Below, piece by piece: positions 8,151 to 16,775 of a DNA stretch of 64,000 nt (position 1 is the stretch's first letter; each line of letters begins with the position of its first letter). The notes under the pieces were generated by a model. That model did not search any database and had not been told where the DNA came from. It saw nothing but the letters and a program-made list of their open reading frames with translations. The stretch is taken from assembly GCF_026239555.1 (NCBI RefSeq), contig NZ_JAPIVP010000004.1, positions 62,001 through 126,000 of the forward strand, in the 5' to 3' direction. This stretch comes from Pedobacter sp. PF22-3. GTDB lineage: Bacteria > Bacteroidota > Bacteroidia > Sphingobacteriales > Sphingobacteriaceae. The position numbers were made by a program, and so were the translations under genes.

Positions 8151-9935
8151 TTACAAAAATATCGGTCTATCCAGTTTAATTGCAATACGGTAAGCTGCAT
8201 TCATTAAACCTACATGGCTATAAGCTTGCGGGAAATTACCCCATTGACTACCTGTTTTAGCATCAACATCCTCGCTGAACAGAAGCAAATGATTACAATA
8301 TTTAATGATGTTTTCGAATTCTTTAATGGCTTCATCAATACGCCCTACACAAGCTAAAGCCTCCACGTACCAAAAAGCACAGATTAAAAACGTTGTTTTT
8401 GGTTTACCGAAATCGTCGGCATGTATGTAGCGATAGAAAAGTCCATCTTCAGTTTTCAGTTCTTTTTCTAATGCAATTAAGTGATCTTTTGCCCGATCAG
8501 AAGCCGGATCCAGGTAATTCATCATAATCAACTGTAGCGTGCTGGCATCTAAATGCGGGCTTCCTATGGCGTTGGTATATACTTTTCTTTCCGGATCATA
8601 GCAGGCTTCTATATGTGCTGCTGCCTTTTCAATTAGAATTTCTGCCCGCCTTTCGAAATCTTCATTACCGATGGTTTTAGCCATTTTTAGCGCGGCCTGA
8701 GCGCCAGCCCATTGAAACAGGTTACTATAACAATGCACATTGGCAATATTTCTGAATTCCCATATCCCGGCATCCTTTTCATCAATGGTGCGCTCAATTT
8801 TAGAAAGTACACTTTCAATCCACTTTACCGAATCGCCACGTTCCGAAAAAACAAAACGATGGTCGGTATACAGTGGCAACATAGAGATTAAAACCTGCCC
8901 ATAAATATCATTTTGAATATGTTCGTAAGCCTGGTTTCCTATCCTGATCGGCTTTTCGCCTTTATAACCTTCCAAATGATCTAACGTACGCTCGGTAATT
9001 TGTCTTTCGCCTGCTATGCCATACAAGGGCTGGTAACGTACGTCTTCAGCCTGAGAAATATCAGACAGGTAATTAAAATACCGTTCCATTTCTTCAAAAT
9101 GCCCGATATGATTTAAAGAGGTGAGCACATAATGCGAATCGCGTAGCCAACAATAGCGGTAATCCCAGTTTCGGGTACTACCTGGCGATTCTGGCAAACT
9201 GGTTGTGCTTGCAGCTATAAAGGCACCAGTGTCTTCATATTGGTGGATTTTTAGAACCAAGGCCGATCTAATTACAAATGGCTGGTAAAAACCTGCTATC
9301 GACGAATGTTTAATCCATAAACGCCAATAAGAAATGGTTTCTCTTAAAAAATTCTCTGCTGTACTAACTATTGGAGCCTCTAAATTTTGTCCATAAGTCA
9401 TCACCAGGTATTTAGGCTCATTCAGTACAAATGCTTTTTCGTCAAAAATATACGTTAGCGACACATTGGTGCTTAAGCGGATATTTTCATCGCAACCCAG
9501 ATAATCAATATGATTGCTGCCCCTGCTTGATCGCATTTTACTTTTTCCATAATCACAAACCGGCTCACACTTAATGGTAATACGCGGATTGCCTTCCAAA
9601 GGTTCGATCTTTCTGATAAACATCAGCGGTTTAAAATAGCGATCGTATAAATGAAAACGGGGTGCAAAATCTGTTATTCGGTATTTCCCATCTTCAGCGG
9701 TAATCTCTGTCCTTAAAACATTCGTATTTTCGATGTAATATTGATCAGAAGTGAATTCGCCCTGTGGCAAGATTGAAAATTCGCCACCTTTTTTCTCATC
9801 CAATAAATTGCCAAATACAAAAGGGCTATCAAAGCGTGGCCAGCAAAGCCAAGATATATTAGTGTTTTTATTTACGTGAGCAATGAAAGCGCAATTTCCT
9901 ATAATTCCTGTTTGATAAAGGTGCTTTTCGGTCAT
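8151..9935 (-). CDS. Glycoside hydrolase family 15 protein (glucoamylase/trehalase type)
   Basis: A 594-residue cytoplasmic-looking protein (no signal peptide) starting MTEKHLYQTGIIGN. The all-beta N-terminal part (about 1-225) is followed by the alpha/alpha-barrel catalytic part. Family-typical strings are STTSLPESPGSTRNWDYRYCWLRDS (shown here only as its ends, around residues 245-270) and, near the C-terminus, QWGNFPQAYSHVGL. The family hydrolyses terminal alpha-linked glucose. Bacterial members of this size are glucoamylases or trehalases, and the adjacent trehalose gene makes trehalase activity possible. Substrate is not decided by sequence. Confidence 0.85.
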   Translation of the reverse strand: MTEKHLYQTGIIGNCAFIAHVNKNTNISWLCWPRFDSPFVFGNLLDEKKGGEFSILPQGEFTSDQYYIENTNVLRTEITAEDGKYRITDFAPRFHLYDRYFKPLMFIRKIEPLEGNPRITIKCEPVCDYGKSKMRSSRGSNHIDYLGCDENIRLSTNVSLTYIFDEKAFVLNEPKYLVMTYGQNLEAPIVSTAENFLRETISYWRLWIKHSSIAGFYQPFVIRSALVLKIHQYEDTGAFIAASTTSLPESPGSTRNWDYRYCWLRDSHYVLTSLNHIGHFEEMERYFNYLSDISQAEDVRYQPLYGIAGERQITERTLDHLEGYKGEKPIRIGNQAYEHIQNDIYGQVLISMLPLYTDHRFVFSERGDSVKWIESVLSKIERTIDEKDAGIWEFRNIANVHCYSNLFQWAGAQAALKMAKTIGNEDFERRAEILIEKAAAHIEACYDPERKVYTNAIGSPHLDASTLQLIMMNYLDPASDRAKDHLIALEKELKTEDGLFYRYIHADDFGKPKTTFLICAFWYVEALACVGRIDEAIKEFENIIKYCNHLLLFSEDVDAKTGSQWGNFPQAYSHVGLMNAAYRIAIKLDRPIFL

Positions 9936-10020
9936 AAACTATTTTTTGTTTATGTACTAACAAGCTTATGGGGAAAATGTTGGTAGAAAAAGAAAAAGAC
10001 CTTCTAGGTTTAACTAAGGC

Positions 10021-10131
10021 TGTCATTCTGAGTGCAACGAAGAATCTGCAAGCCAGGAACCACACAATTGACCTCACAATATTATTTAGACATTTTGCTT
10101 TCAAAGATTCTTCACTTCGTTCAGAATGACA
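10021..10131. repeat. Palindromic GTCAT element, GTCATTCTGA family
   Basis: It starts TGTCATTCTGAGTGCAACGA and returns as TTCACTTCGTTCAGAATGAC, with AGAATCT/AGATTCT inside. Further copies are at 14311-14390 and 39860-39938, with a worn one near 40890. Confidence 0.75.
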
Positions 10132-10138
10132 AACAAAA

Positions 10139-10170
10139 AGACCTCGCAGGCTTTAAAACCTACGAGGTCT
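10139..10170 (-). terminator. Terminator of the glgA-glgC operon
   Basis: On the minus strand the stem AGACCTCGTAGG/CCTGCGAGGTCT (one mismatch) has an 8-base loop and is followed by TTTTTG. It lies about 40 bases past the glgC stop codon, in the right place and orientation to end the operon before the GH15 gene. Confidence 0.75.
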
Positions 10171-10207
10171 GGAAAGATTCTTCTCTGCAGTCAGAATAAT
10201 AGTGTAT

Positions 10208-11476
10208 CTAAATCACTGTGCCACTTGGTACCACTGCTCCCTTTTTAATTACCACTATACCATCTTTAACAGCGTAAAGTTCAAAGTCTCCATCTTCTAA
10301 ATGGTCGCCTCCATTAATTTTAACATCGTTTCCGATACGACAATTTTTATCGATGATGGCATTGTTAATAAAACAACGGTCGCCGATACCGATCAAAGAA
10401 TTCCCTTTATTGTTTTCTTCCTGTATTTCTTCCAAAGTCTGGTACCTGTCGCTACCCATAATATACGCATTGGTAATTACCGTATCCTTTCCAATTCTCG
10501 AGCGAATCCCTAAAACAGCATGTTCTACCCTGCTGGCCTGTATAATACAGCCTTCAGCAATAATGGTTTTATCTAACGTAGTACCCGAAATTTTTGATGG
10601 TGGTAACATCCTTGCCCTGGTAAAAATAGCATGGTTACTATCAAACATATTAAATTTAGGTATTTCATCCGTTAGGCCTAAATTGGCTTCGAAAAAAGAT
10701 GAAATGTTACCAATATCGGTCCAATAACCTTCATACTGATAGCTTAGAACTCTACTCTCTGTAATGGCTCTTGGCAAAATTTCCTTACCAAAATCTTTTT
10801 CCTCTTCGTTCTCGTTTAAAATATTGATCAGATAATCGCGGTTAAAAACGTAGATACCCATCGATGCCAGAAAGTTACGTCCTTCGCCTTGCATTTCTTC
10901 ACCTGTATCAGAAACCCAATCCTCCAAGCCGGTTTTTGGTTTTTCGATAAAAGAAGTGATCATGTTCTCTTCATCAGCCTTTAAAATACCAAAATCAGTA
11001 GCATCTTTAGCCGTTACCGGAATGGTAGCAATGGTAATCTCGGCATTGGCTTCGATATGTTTCTCAATCATATCTTTAAAATCCATCTGGTAGAGCTGAT
11101 CCCCGGAAAGAATTAAGATATAATCAAACTCGTGCGAAACAATGTGATGCATACACTGGCGGACAGCATCTGCCGTACCCTGGAACCAGCCAGAGTTTTG
11201 CACGGTTTGTTCAGCAGCCAAAATATCAACAAAAGCCGTACTGAAATGACTAAAATGATAGGTATTTTTAATGTGTTTATTAAGTGATGCCGAATTAAAC
11301 TGCGTTAACACAAACATGCGATGAATACCCGAATTGAGACAGTTCGAGATTGGAATGTCTACCAAACGATATTTACCAGCTATCGGAACTGCCGGTTTAG
11401 AACGTGTTTGTGTTAGTGGCGATAATCTAGAGCCCTGGCCACCGCCAAGGATAACGCCTAAAACTTTGTCAGTCAT
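10208..11476 (-). CDS. glgC: Glucose-1-phosphate adenylyltransferase
   Basis: It forms ADP-glucose from ATP and glucose-1-phosphate for glycogen synthesis. The 422-residue protein starts MTDKVLGVILGGGQGSRL. The nucleotide-binding signature is followed by KPAVPIAGKYRLVDIPISNC, and the C-terminal third holds hexapeptide (left-handed beta-helix) repeats. I chose the ATG at 11476 because it begins at the conserved family N-terminus; a longer reading from 11536 would run back into glgA. It starts 8 bases after the glgA stop codon, so the two are one operon, ended by the hairpin at 10139-10170. Confidence 0.96.
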   Translation of the reverse strand: MTDKVLGVILGGGQGSRLSPLTQTRSKPAVPIAGKYRLVDIPISNCLNSGIHRMFVLTQFNSASLNKHIKNTYHFSHFSTAFVDILAAEQTVQNSGWFQGTADAVRQCMHHIVSHEFDYILILSGDQLYQMDFKDMIEKHIEANAEITIATIPVTAKDATDFGILKADEENMITSFIEKPKTGLEDWVSDTGEEMQGEGRNFLASMGIYVFNRDYLINILNENEEEKDFGKEILPRAITESRVLSYQYEGYWTDIGNISSFFEANLGLTDEIPKFNMFDSNHAIFTRARMLPPSKISGTTLDKTIIAEGCIIQASRVEHAVLGIRSRIGKDTVITNAYIMGSDRYQTLEEIQEENNKGNSLIGIGDRCFINNAIIDKNCRIGNDVKINGGDHLEDGDFELYAVKDGIVVIKKGAVVPSGTVI

Positions 11477-11484
11477 GCTTAAGC

Positions 11485-12900
11485 TTATTTTAAATTTTGG
11501 TATAATTCTATATAATTCAAGGCTGCCCTGTCCCATGAATGATCGATTTTCATCATGGTTTTTCTTACAGCTTTAAAGGCTTTTTTATCATTGTAAAATG
11601 CAACTGCACGGTTAATGGAATGTGTAACATCCCAAATACTCGTTTGATCATGACAGATCCCGAAACCATTGTCGCCAATATCGATTACGGTATCTCTCAA
11701 CCCACCTACCCTTCGCACAATCGGAACGGTGCCATAACGCAAGGCATATAATTGATTTAATCCACAAGGCTCCACTCTTGATGGCATGATCAGGAAGTCT
11801 GCACCAGCATACATTTGATGCGAAACCTGTTCATTATACCCGATATAAGCATTGTATCTGCCGCCAAAGAAATCCTTCAACTGGTTTAACCTTCCTTCTA
11901 CCCAACTATCTCCCGAGCCTAAAACCAGAACATTGATGTTATCGCCATGCTGTTGCAAAGCGGTATAAAAAATGTCGGGTAAAATATCGGCACCTTTTTC
12001 ATCAACCAACCTTCCGATAAAAGTAAAAAGTGGTTTGGATGAATCTAATTGAAAAACATCACAGAGTGCTTTTTTGTTTGCCAATTTTCCAGCTTCAACT
12101 GTTTTTAAATTGTAACCTTTGTTCAACATCGAATCTGTCTCTGGATTCCAGACTTCGTTGTCAATTCCATTTAATATTCCCACTGATTTCCACCGTTCCT
12201 GCCTCAACAAACTTTCCAGTCCGCGTGCCTGTCCCATCATTTCTTCCAGGTAAGTTGGTGATACCGTGGTTACTTTCCAGGCACATTTAATAGCCGAAGC
12301 CAAAGGATTTATCGCATCATCCCAACCTAATAAACCGCCTTTCCATAAATCAAATGCTGGCAAATAGTACAATTTATCCCACCCAAACTGTCCCTGATAT
12401 TGTGCATTATGAATGGTTAAAACCGTTGGCACACCACTAATTGGCTTATATTTTACGCTATTTGAAACCATAAAAGGAATTAAACCAGTATGGTGATCGT
12501 GACAATGAATTACATCAGGGCGATGCTCCCATTGTACAATCCAGTCTAGTGTAGCAATCTGGAAAGCAACAAAACGTTCTGTATCATCGCTGTAACCATA
12601 AACATTCGGGCGATCGGTTAAACCCTGTATATGAACCAGGTATAAATCGAAACCCAGTTTATTGGTCTTTTCTTTTAAAATACGGTATTGAAAGTGGTTA
12701 TTCCCGTAGTTTGCCCAGGCATCATACGTAACTTCAAATTCGCTTTCGCGGATAAATTTGGTATCGTAGGCAGGTACAACAACTTTGGCAATATGGCCTA
12801 GTTTATTCTGATATTTTGGTAAAGCCCCTACTACATCGGCTAAACCACCAACTTTTGCAACAGGGTAACACTCGGCGCTTATATGTATAATTTCCATCAA
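11485..12900 (-). CDS. glgA: Glycogen synthase (ADP-glucose, GT5)
   Basis: A 471-residue starch/glycogen synthase that extends alpha-1,4-glucan with ADP-glucose. The N-terminus MMEIIHISAECYPVAKVGGL holds the KVGGL ADP-glucose site. DVIHCHDHHTGLIPF and the C-terminal MPSRVEPCGLNQLYALRYGT, with its catalytic-domain glutamate, are also visible. It is the first gene of the glgA-glgC pair. No branching enzyme or phosphorylase is in the window, so the rest of the glycogen pathway must be elsewhere. Confidence 0.96.
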   Translation of the reverse strand: MMEIIHISAECYPVAKVGGLADVVGALPKYQNKLGHIAKVVVPAYDTKFIRESEFEVTYDAWANYGNNHFQYRILKEKTNKLGFDLYLVHIQGLTDRPNVYGYSDDTERFVAFQIATLDWIVQWEHRPDVIHCHDHHTGLIPFMVSNSVKYKPISGVPTVLTIHNAQYQGQFGWDKLYYLPAFDLWKGGLLGWDDAINPLASAIKCAWKVTTVSPTYLEEMMGQARGLESLLRQERWKSVGILNGIDNEVWNPETDSMLNKGYNLKTVEAGKLANKKALCDVFQLDSSKPLFTFIGRLVDEKGADILPDIFYTALQQHGDNINVLVLGSGDSWVEGRLNQLKDFFGGRYNAYIGYNEQVSHQMYAGADFLIMPSRVEPCGLNQLYALRYGTVPIVRRVGGLRDTVIDIGDNGFGICHDQTSIWDVTHSINRAVAFYNDKKAFKAVRKTMMKIDHSWDRAALNYIELYQNLK

Positions 12901-13419
12901 CTATTTGGTGTAGATAACCCAAGTAAGTTACTAATTGTTTTGAGCTTTGCAAATAATGTAAATTATATTTTTAGTTGATTATTTTAAAGGAAAAAACCTC
13001 ATCTCGACTAAAGCAAAGCGGCATGGAGAGATAAAATTCAGATATTTTTTTTATTAGAAAGTGAATGTTTGGTTCTTTGTGGCGGCCTGTAGCCCTGCTT
13101 TACGCTATAAGTCCTCGCTGCGCTCCGGGCTTCCGCTCCAATCAGGCTTATTAACAGCGTTGGTTTCTATCAAATGCAGGAAATGTAGTTTTTCAGGGAT
13201 GATCATCTTAAATCTGCGGGAACAAACGGTTAATAATTTCCTGCTGATTCCACAGATAAACGAATAGGATTTCTCTTAACAGTTATTTCTACAAAGCCCC
13301 TGAAACAAGTTCAGGATAACGTCTATTTAATCTTAAATATGCAGAAACAAAAAAAACCGCTTAAATCCATAAACGGTTTTTAACAACAAAACAAATATAT
13401 TTTTTTGGTTTAAAAATAG
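12901..13419. other. Gene-free spacer between glgA and the SUMT paralogue
   Basis: This stretch holds the unassigned glgA promoter region, a worn GTCAT-type fragment near 12999-13033 (CATCTCGACT...GAGAGATAA), a GC-richer patch at 13080-13150 made of words such as CTCGCTGCGCTCCGGGCTTCC, and the terminator at 13353-13381. I see no convincing gene. Confidence 0.6.
13353..13381 (-). terminator. Terminator of the SUMT-paralogue gene
   Basis: On the minus strand a stem AAAACCG/CGGTTTT with a 14-base loop is followed by a run of eight T. It lies about 40 bases after the stop codon of the gene at 13420-14214. Confidence 0.75.
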
Positions 13420-14214
13420 CTAGTATTCTTCGGCGATAATCTCGTAAAAATCGCGAATGGGTTGAAATTGAGGGTGTAAGGATACTACATCACCAAAAAC
13501 CAATAAAGCCGGTGCCGTTATTTTTTTATCTTCAACAATCTCGGCAATCGTATCAACAATACCTACTGCAATTTTTTCTTCTGGTGTAGAACCATTTTGA
13601 ATCACAGCTACAGGTAATAAATTTTTATTTTCTGCCTGAAAGATGGCGGCAATCTCTTTTACCTTTTCAATCCCGTTTAAAACAACAATGGTGGCTTTCG
13701 TTTTCGCAGCAATATACAAATCCGCTGAAATTTCACCTTTAGAATTTGTTCCGGTTACCGCCCAGAAACTTTCGCTCAAATCTTTATAAATCATCGGGAT
13801 CTTCTGTAAACTTGGAGCACCTGTTGCACTCGAAATACCCGGAATAATTTCAGTAGGAATACTGTAAGATTCTGCCGCATCTATTTCTTCATATCCTTTC
13901 GCAAAGAAAAACGGATCGCCACTTTTTAAACGTACAACATGGCCATAGTTTAAAGCATAATCAACAATTAGCTTGTTCACCGCATCCTGAGAGAATGATT
14001 CATTATCACTAAGCTTACCTACATAAACTTTTGGAATACCATCTGGCGCATGACATAACAAAGCCTCGTTCACATTTGCATCATACAAAACAACATCAGC
14101 TGTTTTTAATGCTTTAACCCCTTTTAAACTGAATAAATCCGGGTCACCAGGACCTGCACCTATTAAAGTAATTTTTGGTTCAATGTTCGCTTTTTTTACT
14201 TTATTCAAAATCAT
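13420..14214 (-). CDS. Diverged uroporphyrinogen-III C-methyltransferase paralogue
   Basis: A 264-residue SUMT-fold (tetrapyrrole methylase) protein, clearly paralogous to the one at 20027-20797: both have GAGPGDPDL, DYALNYGHVVRLK and VFGxVVSLHP. Several family-invariant positions are changed. GKRSGEHS is GKLSDNES (residues 66-73), GGDPFVFGRG is SGDPFFFAKG (98-107) and VTHR is MIYK (141-144). The reading frame is intact and well conserved elsewhere, so it is a gene under selection, not a wreck. It may methylate something else, act as a regulator or have lost catalysis. It is monocistronic, with the same 38-bp promoter as the cys operon, so it belongs to the sulfur regulon. Confidence 0.85.
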   Translation of the reverse strand: MILNKVKKANIEPKITLIGAGPGDPDLFSLKGVKALKTADVVLYDANVNEALLCHAPDGIPKVYVGKLSDNESFSQDAVNKLIVDYALNYGHVVRLKSGDPFFFAKGYEEIDAAESYSIPTEIIPGISSATGAPSLQKIPMIYKDLSESFWAVTGTNSKGEISADLYIAAKTKATIVVLNGIEKVKEIAAIFQAENKNLLPVAVIQNGSTPEEKIAVGIVDTIAEIVEDKKITAPALLVFGDVVSLHPQFQPIRDFYEIIAEEY

Positions 14215-14253
14215 AACAGATAATTTAAGCTTGTTATACGTATGTCAACAATA

Positions 14254-14291
14254 CAAATATATAAAGTCTATGGGAATTGTAGTAATTTATT
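14254..14291 (-). promoter_or_regulatory. Sulfur-regulon promoter/operator, copy A
   Basis: This 38-bp block is identical at 34 of 38 positions to 23155-23192 upstream of the cys operon. On the minus strand it reads AATAAATTAC, then an ATTCCCATAGAC core, then CTTTATATATTTG, whose last eight bases fit the Bacteroidota -7 box TAnnTTTG. It ends 39 bases before the ATG of the diverged SUMT. Conservation far beyond a -7 box suggests a bound regulator. Confidence 0.75.
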
Positions 14292-14310
14292 TTAAAATAT
14301 TTTTCTTTAC

Positions 14311-14390
14311 TGTCATTCTGAACGAAGTGAAGAATCTTCTAAAAGTGGTTTTTAGCATCATGATATCCTTTAACTCCGTTCAGGATGACA
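14311..14390. repeat. Palindromic GTCAT element, GTCATTCTGA family
   Basis: It runs from TGTCATTCTGAACGAAGTGA through GAATCTTCT, back through CTCCGTTCAGGATGACA. It lies directly upstream of the copy-A sulfur promoter. Confidence 0.75.
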
Positions 14391-14526
14391 AATTGAGCTA
14401 AATAAAGCAAAACCTTCATCTTCTGTATCTGAACCGGAGCGACAGAAAAATAGGAAATAAAATTAGGTCTTAGCTGGATGCCAAGACCAGATATTGTATT
14501 ATAAGTAAAAAATAGCAATAAATTTT

Positions 14527-14625
14527 CGTTATCTCGATCCGATAGCTATCGGATGGAACGCAGTAGAATGGAGAGATCTACACATTAAGATTTCTCGACT
14601 GCGTTACACTTCGCTCGAAATAACG
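14527..14625. repeat. Palindromic GTCAT element, TTCGA/CTCGA family
   Basis: It starts CGTTATCTCGATCCGATAG and closes with CGCTCGAAATAACG, and it has the same CCGATAGCTATCGG inner palindrome and GGAGAGATCT words as 8002-8136. The outer ATGAC ends are worn to ATAACG. With the element at 14311-14390 it fills the 485-base spacer before the lipoprotein gene. Confidence 0.65.
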
Positions 14626-14699
14626 ATACCAAAGGGATGAACTATAGAAACCTTGACTTAAAAGGTCCTTCGCTGTGCTCAGGATGACAATATTGGGGT

Positions 14700-15164
14700 T
14701 TATTTACAATTTACTTCTGAAAAGGTAAATTTCCCGGCTTCATAATTAATGGGTTTCCCTTTAACAAAATACGATCTGCCCAAAGTGGTTTCAATCTGCG
14801 CAACACCCATAATGAGTTTACCATCTTTCCTTAAAAAGGCCAATGGATTGGTAAATGCCTTTGTAGTATCTTTACCCGTATTAAACCGATAATCGACCAG
14901 TAAAGTGTCGCCATTAAACTTACCGCTTATCTTGCCGTTATTTTGAGGCTTGTCAGCATACTTCACCAGTAATGAACCGGTTACTTTACCAGATGCCATA
15001 GTTTTCACTATCATAGCGGCACTGTCTTTTTCAAAAAAAGCGGCATAACAGGTTTGATTGATTACCGAATCCTTTTTTGCGGTATCAGCCTTTTTATCTG
15101 ATTGGTTACAGGCAAAAATAAATGGAACAGTAGCAAAAACGAGGTATAAAAAATTTCTTTTCAC
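14700..15164 (-). CDS. Small lipoprotein of unknown function
   Basis: 154 residues beginning at a GTG codon; no in-frame ATG precedes the signal peptide. MKRNFLYLVFATVPFIFAC is a lipoprotein signal ending at a lipobox-like FAC, so Cys19 is the predicted lipidated residue. The mature part is polar and beta-rich, with a run ending YEAGKFTFSEVNCK at the C-terminus. I do not recognise a named domain. It follows the cys operon on the same strand but behind a strong terminator (15264-15287), so it is probably transcribed separately. Confidence 0.8.
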   Translation of the reverse strand: MKRNFLYLVFATVPFIFACNQSDKKADTAKKDSVINQTCYAAFFEKDSAAMIVKTMASGKVTGSLLVKYADKPQNNGKISGKFNGDTLLVDYRFNTGKDTTKAFTNPLAFLRKDGKLIMGVAQIETTLGRSYFVKGKPINYEAGKFTFSEVNCK

Positions 15165-15263
15165 GTGGTTTGTAATTGGGATTTCAATTTATAATGTAAT
15201 AAGCTGATGAAAATTTTTAACCATTTCCATAAGTTAAATATACAAAAAACCCTTTTACGAAAA

Positions 15264-15287
15264 ACGGGGCTACCTTTGGTGCCCCGT
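15264..15287 (-). terminator. Terminator of the sulfate-assimilation operon
   Basis: ACGGGGC/GCCCCGT arms with an inner ACC/GGT pair (one bulged base) make a strong stem. On the minus strand TTTTT follows the second arm. It lies about 95 bases beyond the cysN stop codon and closes the operon that starts near 23150. Confidence 0.85.
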
Positions 15288-15382
15288 CGAAATTGCTTTC
15301 ACTTTAGATGAATCTAAAGCATTCATTATTATATTTGGTGATTATTCCCCATCATCCATCTTACATTATTCCATCTTACACC

Positions 15383-16633
15383 TTACTCTACTGCTGCCCT
15401 GAACATCAGCGCGCCAATGGTTAAATTAGTCCGGGTATCAACCAAAATAGCAGAACCATTTGCACGGTTATCATCATATAAATCAAAAGCTAAAGCATCA
15501 GCGGTTTTAATAATCACGCGACCAATATCATTTAGTTTAAATTCTTCTGCAGCATGTTTCTCTAGTGTATTGATATCTACCTTATGCAGAATTTCGCTGA
15601 TTTTACATTTAGTAATTTTGCTATTATGCTGAATGTTGTACATTATCGAGGTGTCCAGGGCACGGGTATCCATCCAGCAAAGATCTGCCTCAATCAATTT
15701 TGTTTCCTGTGGTAATGCCGAAGCATTTACAATCGTATCGCCACGGCTAATGTCTACATCATCCTTTAAATGGATAATAACCGATTGACCGGCATGTGCT
15801 GCATCAAGTGTTTGATCGAAAAACTCAATCTTCTCTACAATAGAGCTGGCTCCTGAAGGAAGAACAGTAACCTTATCATTTAAATTAAAGGTTCCGCTCA
15901 ATACACGTCCGGCATACCCCCGGTAATCATGCAATTCTGCTGTTTGCGGACGAACCACCCATTGTACAGGCATGCGGGCCAATTGCGATTTGTCTAAGCT
16001 ATCGGTATCTACTTTCTCTAAGAAATGCAGCAAACTTTCGCCCTCATACCAATCCATGTTTTCAGATGTCTGAACCACATTATCTCCTTTTAATGCACTC
16101 ACCGGAATGTAGGTTACATCAGTCAGTTTTAACTGTTGTGCCAGGATTTTGTATTTCTCTATGATTGAATTGTAAATGGTTTCGCTATAATCAACCATAT
16201 CCATTTTGTTAATGCAAACCACTACATGTTTAATGCCCAATAAGGAAACAATATAAGAGTGACGGATAGTCTGCTCAACTACACCGTTACGGGCATCGAT
16301 CAAAATAATGGCCAAATTAGCTGTGGAAGCTCCCGTAACCATATTTCTGGTATATTGAATGTGGCCTGGGGTATCGGCTATAATAAATTTACGTTTTTCT
16401 GTCTGAAAGTATTTGTAAGCTACATCAATGGTAATACCCTGCTCGCGCTCTGCTCTTAAACCATCGGTAAGAATGGCTAAATCTATTGTTCCATCGTCAT
16501 TTTTGCGGTTAGAGCTCTGCAAAGCCTCTAATTGATCGGCTAAAATAGAATCTGTATCATATAACAAACGGCCAATTAAGGTACTTTTACCATCATCTAC
16601 GCTGCCTGCTGTGAAAAATTTTAATATGTTCAT
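15383..16633 (-). CDS. cysN: Sulfate adenylyltransferase subunit 1 (GTPase)
   Basis: The regulatory GTPase half of ATP sulfurylase, which drives formation of adenylyl sulfate (APS) by GTP hydrolysis. The 416-residue EF-Tu-like protein has G1 GSVDDGKST near residues 10-18, G3 DTPGH and G4 NKMD, then beta-barrel domains. It has no fused APS-kinase (CysC) domain, in line with the APS-type reductase encoded upstream. It is last in the operon, 142 bases after cysD, with a repetitive spacer between them. Confidence 0.96.
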   Translation of the reverse strand: MNILKFFTAGSVDDGKSTLIGRLLYDTDSILADQLEALQSSNRKNDDGTIDLAILTDGLRAEREQGITIDVAYKYFQTEKRKFIIADTPGHIQYTRNMVTGASTANLAIILIDARNGVVEQTIRHSYIVSLLGIKHVVVCINKMDMVDYSETIYNSIIEKYKILAQQLKLTDVTYIPVSALKGDNVVQTSENMDWYEGESLLHFLEKVDTDSLDKSQLARMPVQWVVRPQTAELHDYRGYAGRVLSGTFNLNDKVTVLPSGASSIVEKIEFFDQTLDAAHAGQSVIIHLKDDVDISRGDTIVNASALPQETKLIEADLCWMDTRALDTSIMYNIQHNSKITKCKISEILHKVDINTLEKHAAEEFKLNDIGRVIIKTADALAFDLYDDNRANGSAILVDTRTNLTIGALMFRAAVE

Positions 16634-16639
16634 TTTTTT

Positions 16640-16775
16640 TTAGATTTGAGATATGAGATAATAGATATGAGACGGATGCAAGATTCTCAAATCTCACGTC
16701 TCCCTTAAAATAATAGATATGAGATTAGACAGATGCAAGGTTCTCAAATCTCACATCTAAAATCACACGTCTCTC
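16640..16775. repeat. Duplicated word-repeat spacer between cysD and cysN
   Basis: Two near-copies of a block of about 48 bases (AATAGATATGAGA... ATGCAAGATTCTCAAATCTCAC... TTAAA) lie in tandem, ahead of a further ATCTCA-rich tail. AGATTTGAGA at the start pairs with TCTCAAATCT, so it can fold on itself. The same TCTCAAATCTCAT wording recurs at 20869-20905 in the same operon. Confidence 0.7.

Noticed and set aside
8151..9935. Naming the GH15 protein a trehalase
   Set aside because: Proximity to the trehalose gene is suggestive, but GH15 also contains glucoamylases and the sequence alone does not separate them.
13061..13267. 68-codon plus-strand frame upstream of glgA
   Set aside because: It lies in the repeat-word patch (CTCGCTGCGCTCC), has a Ser/Leu/Arg composition typical of translated repeats and has no neighbours it could belong to.
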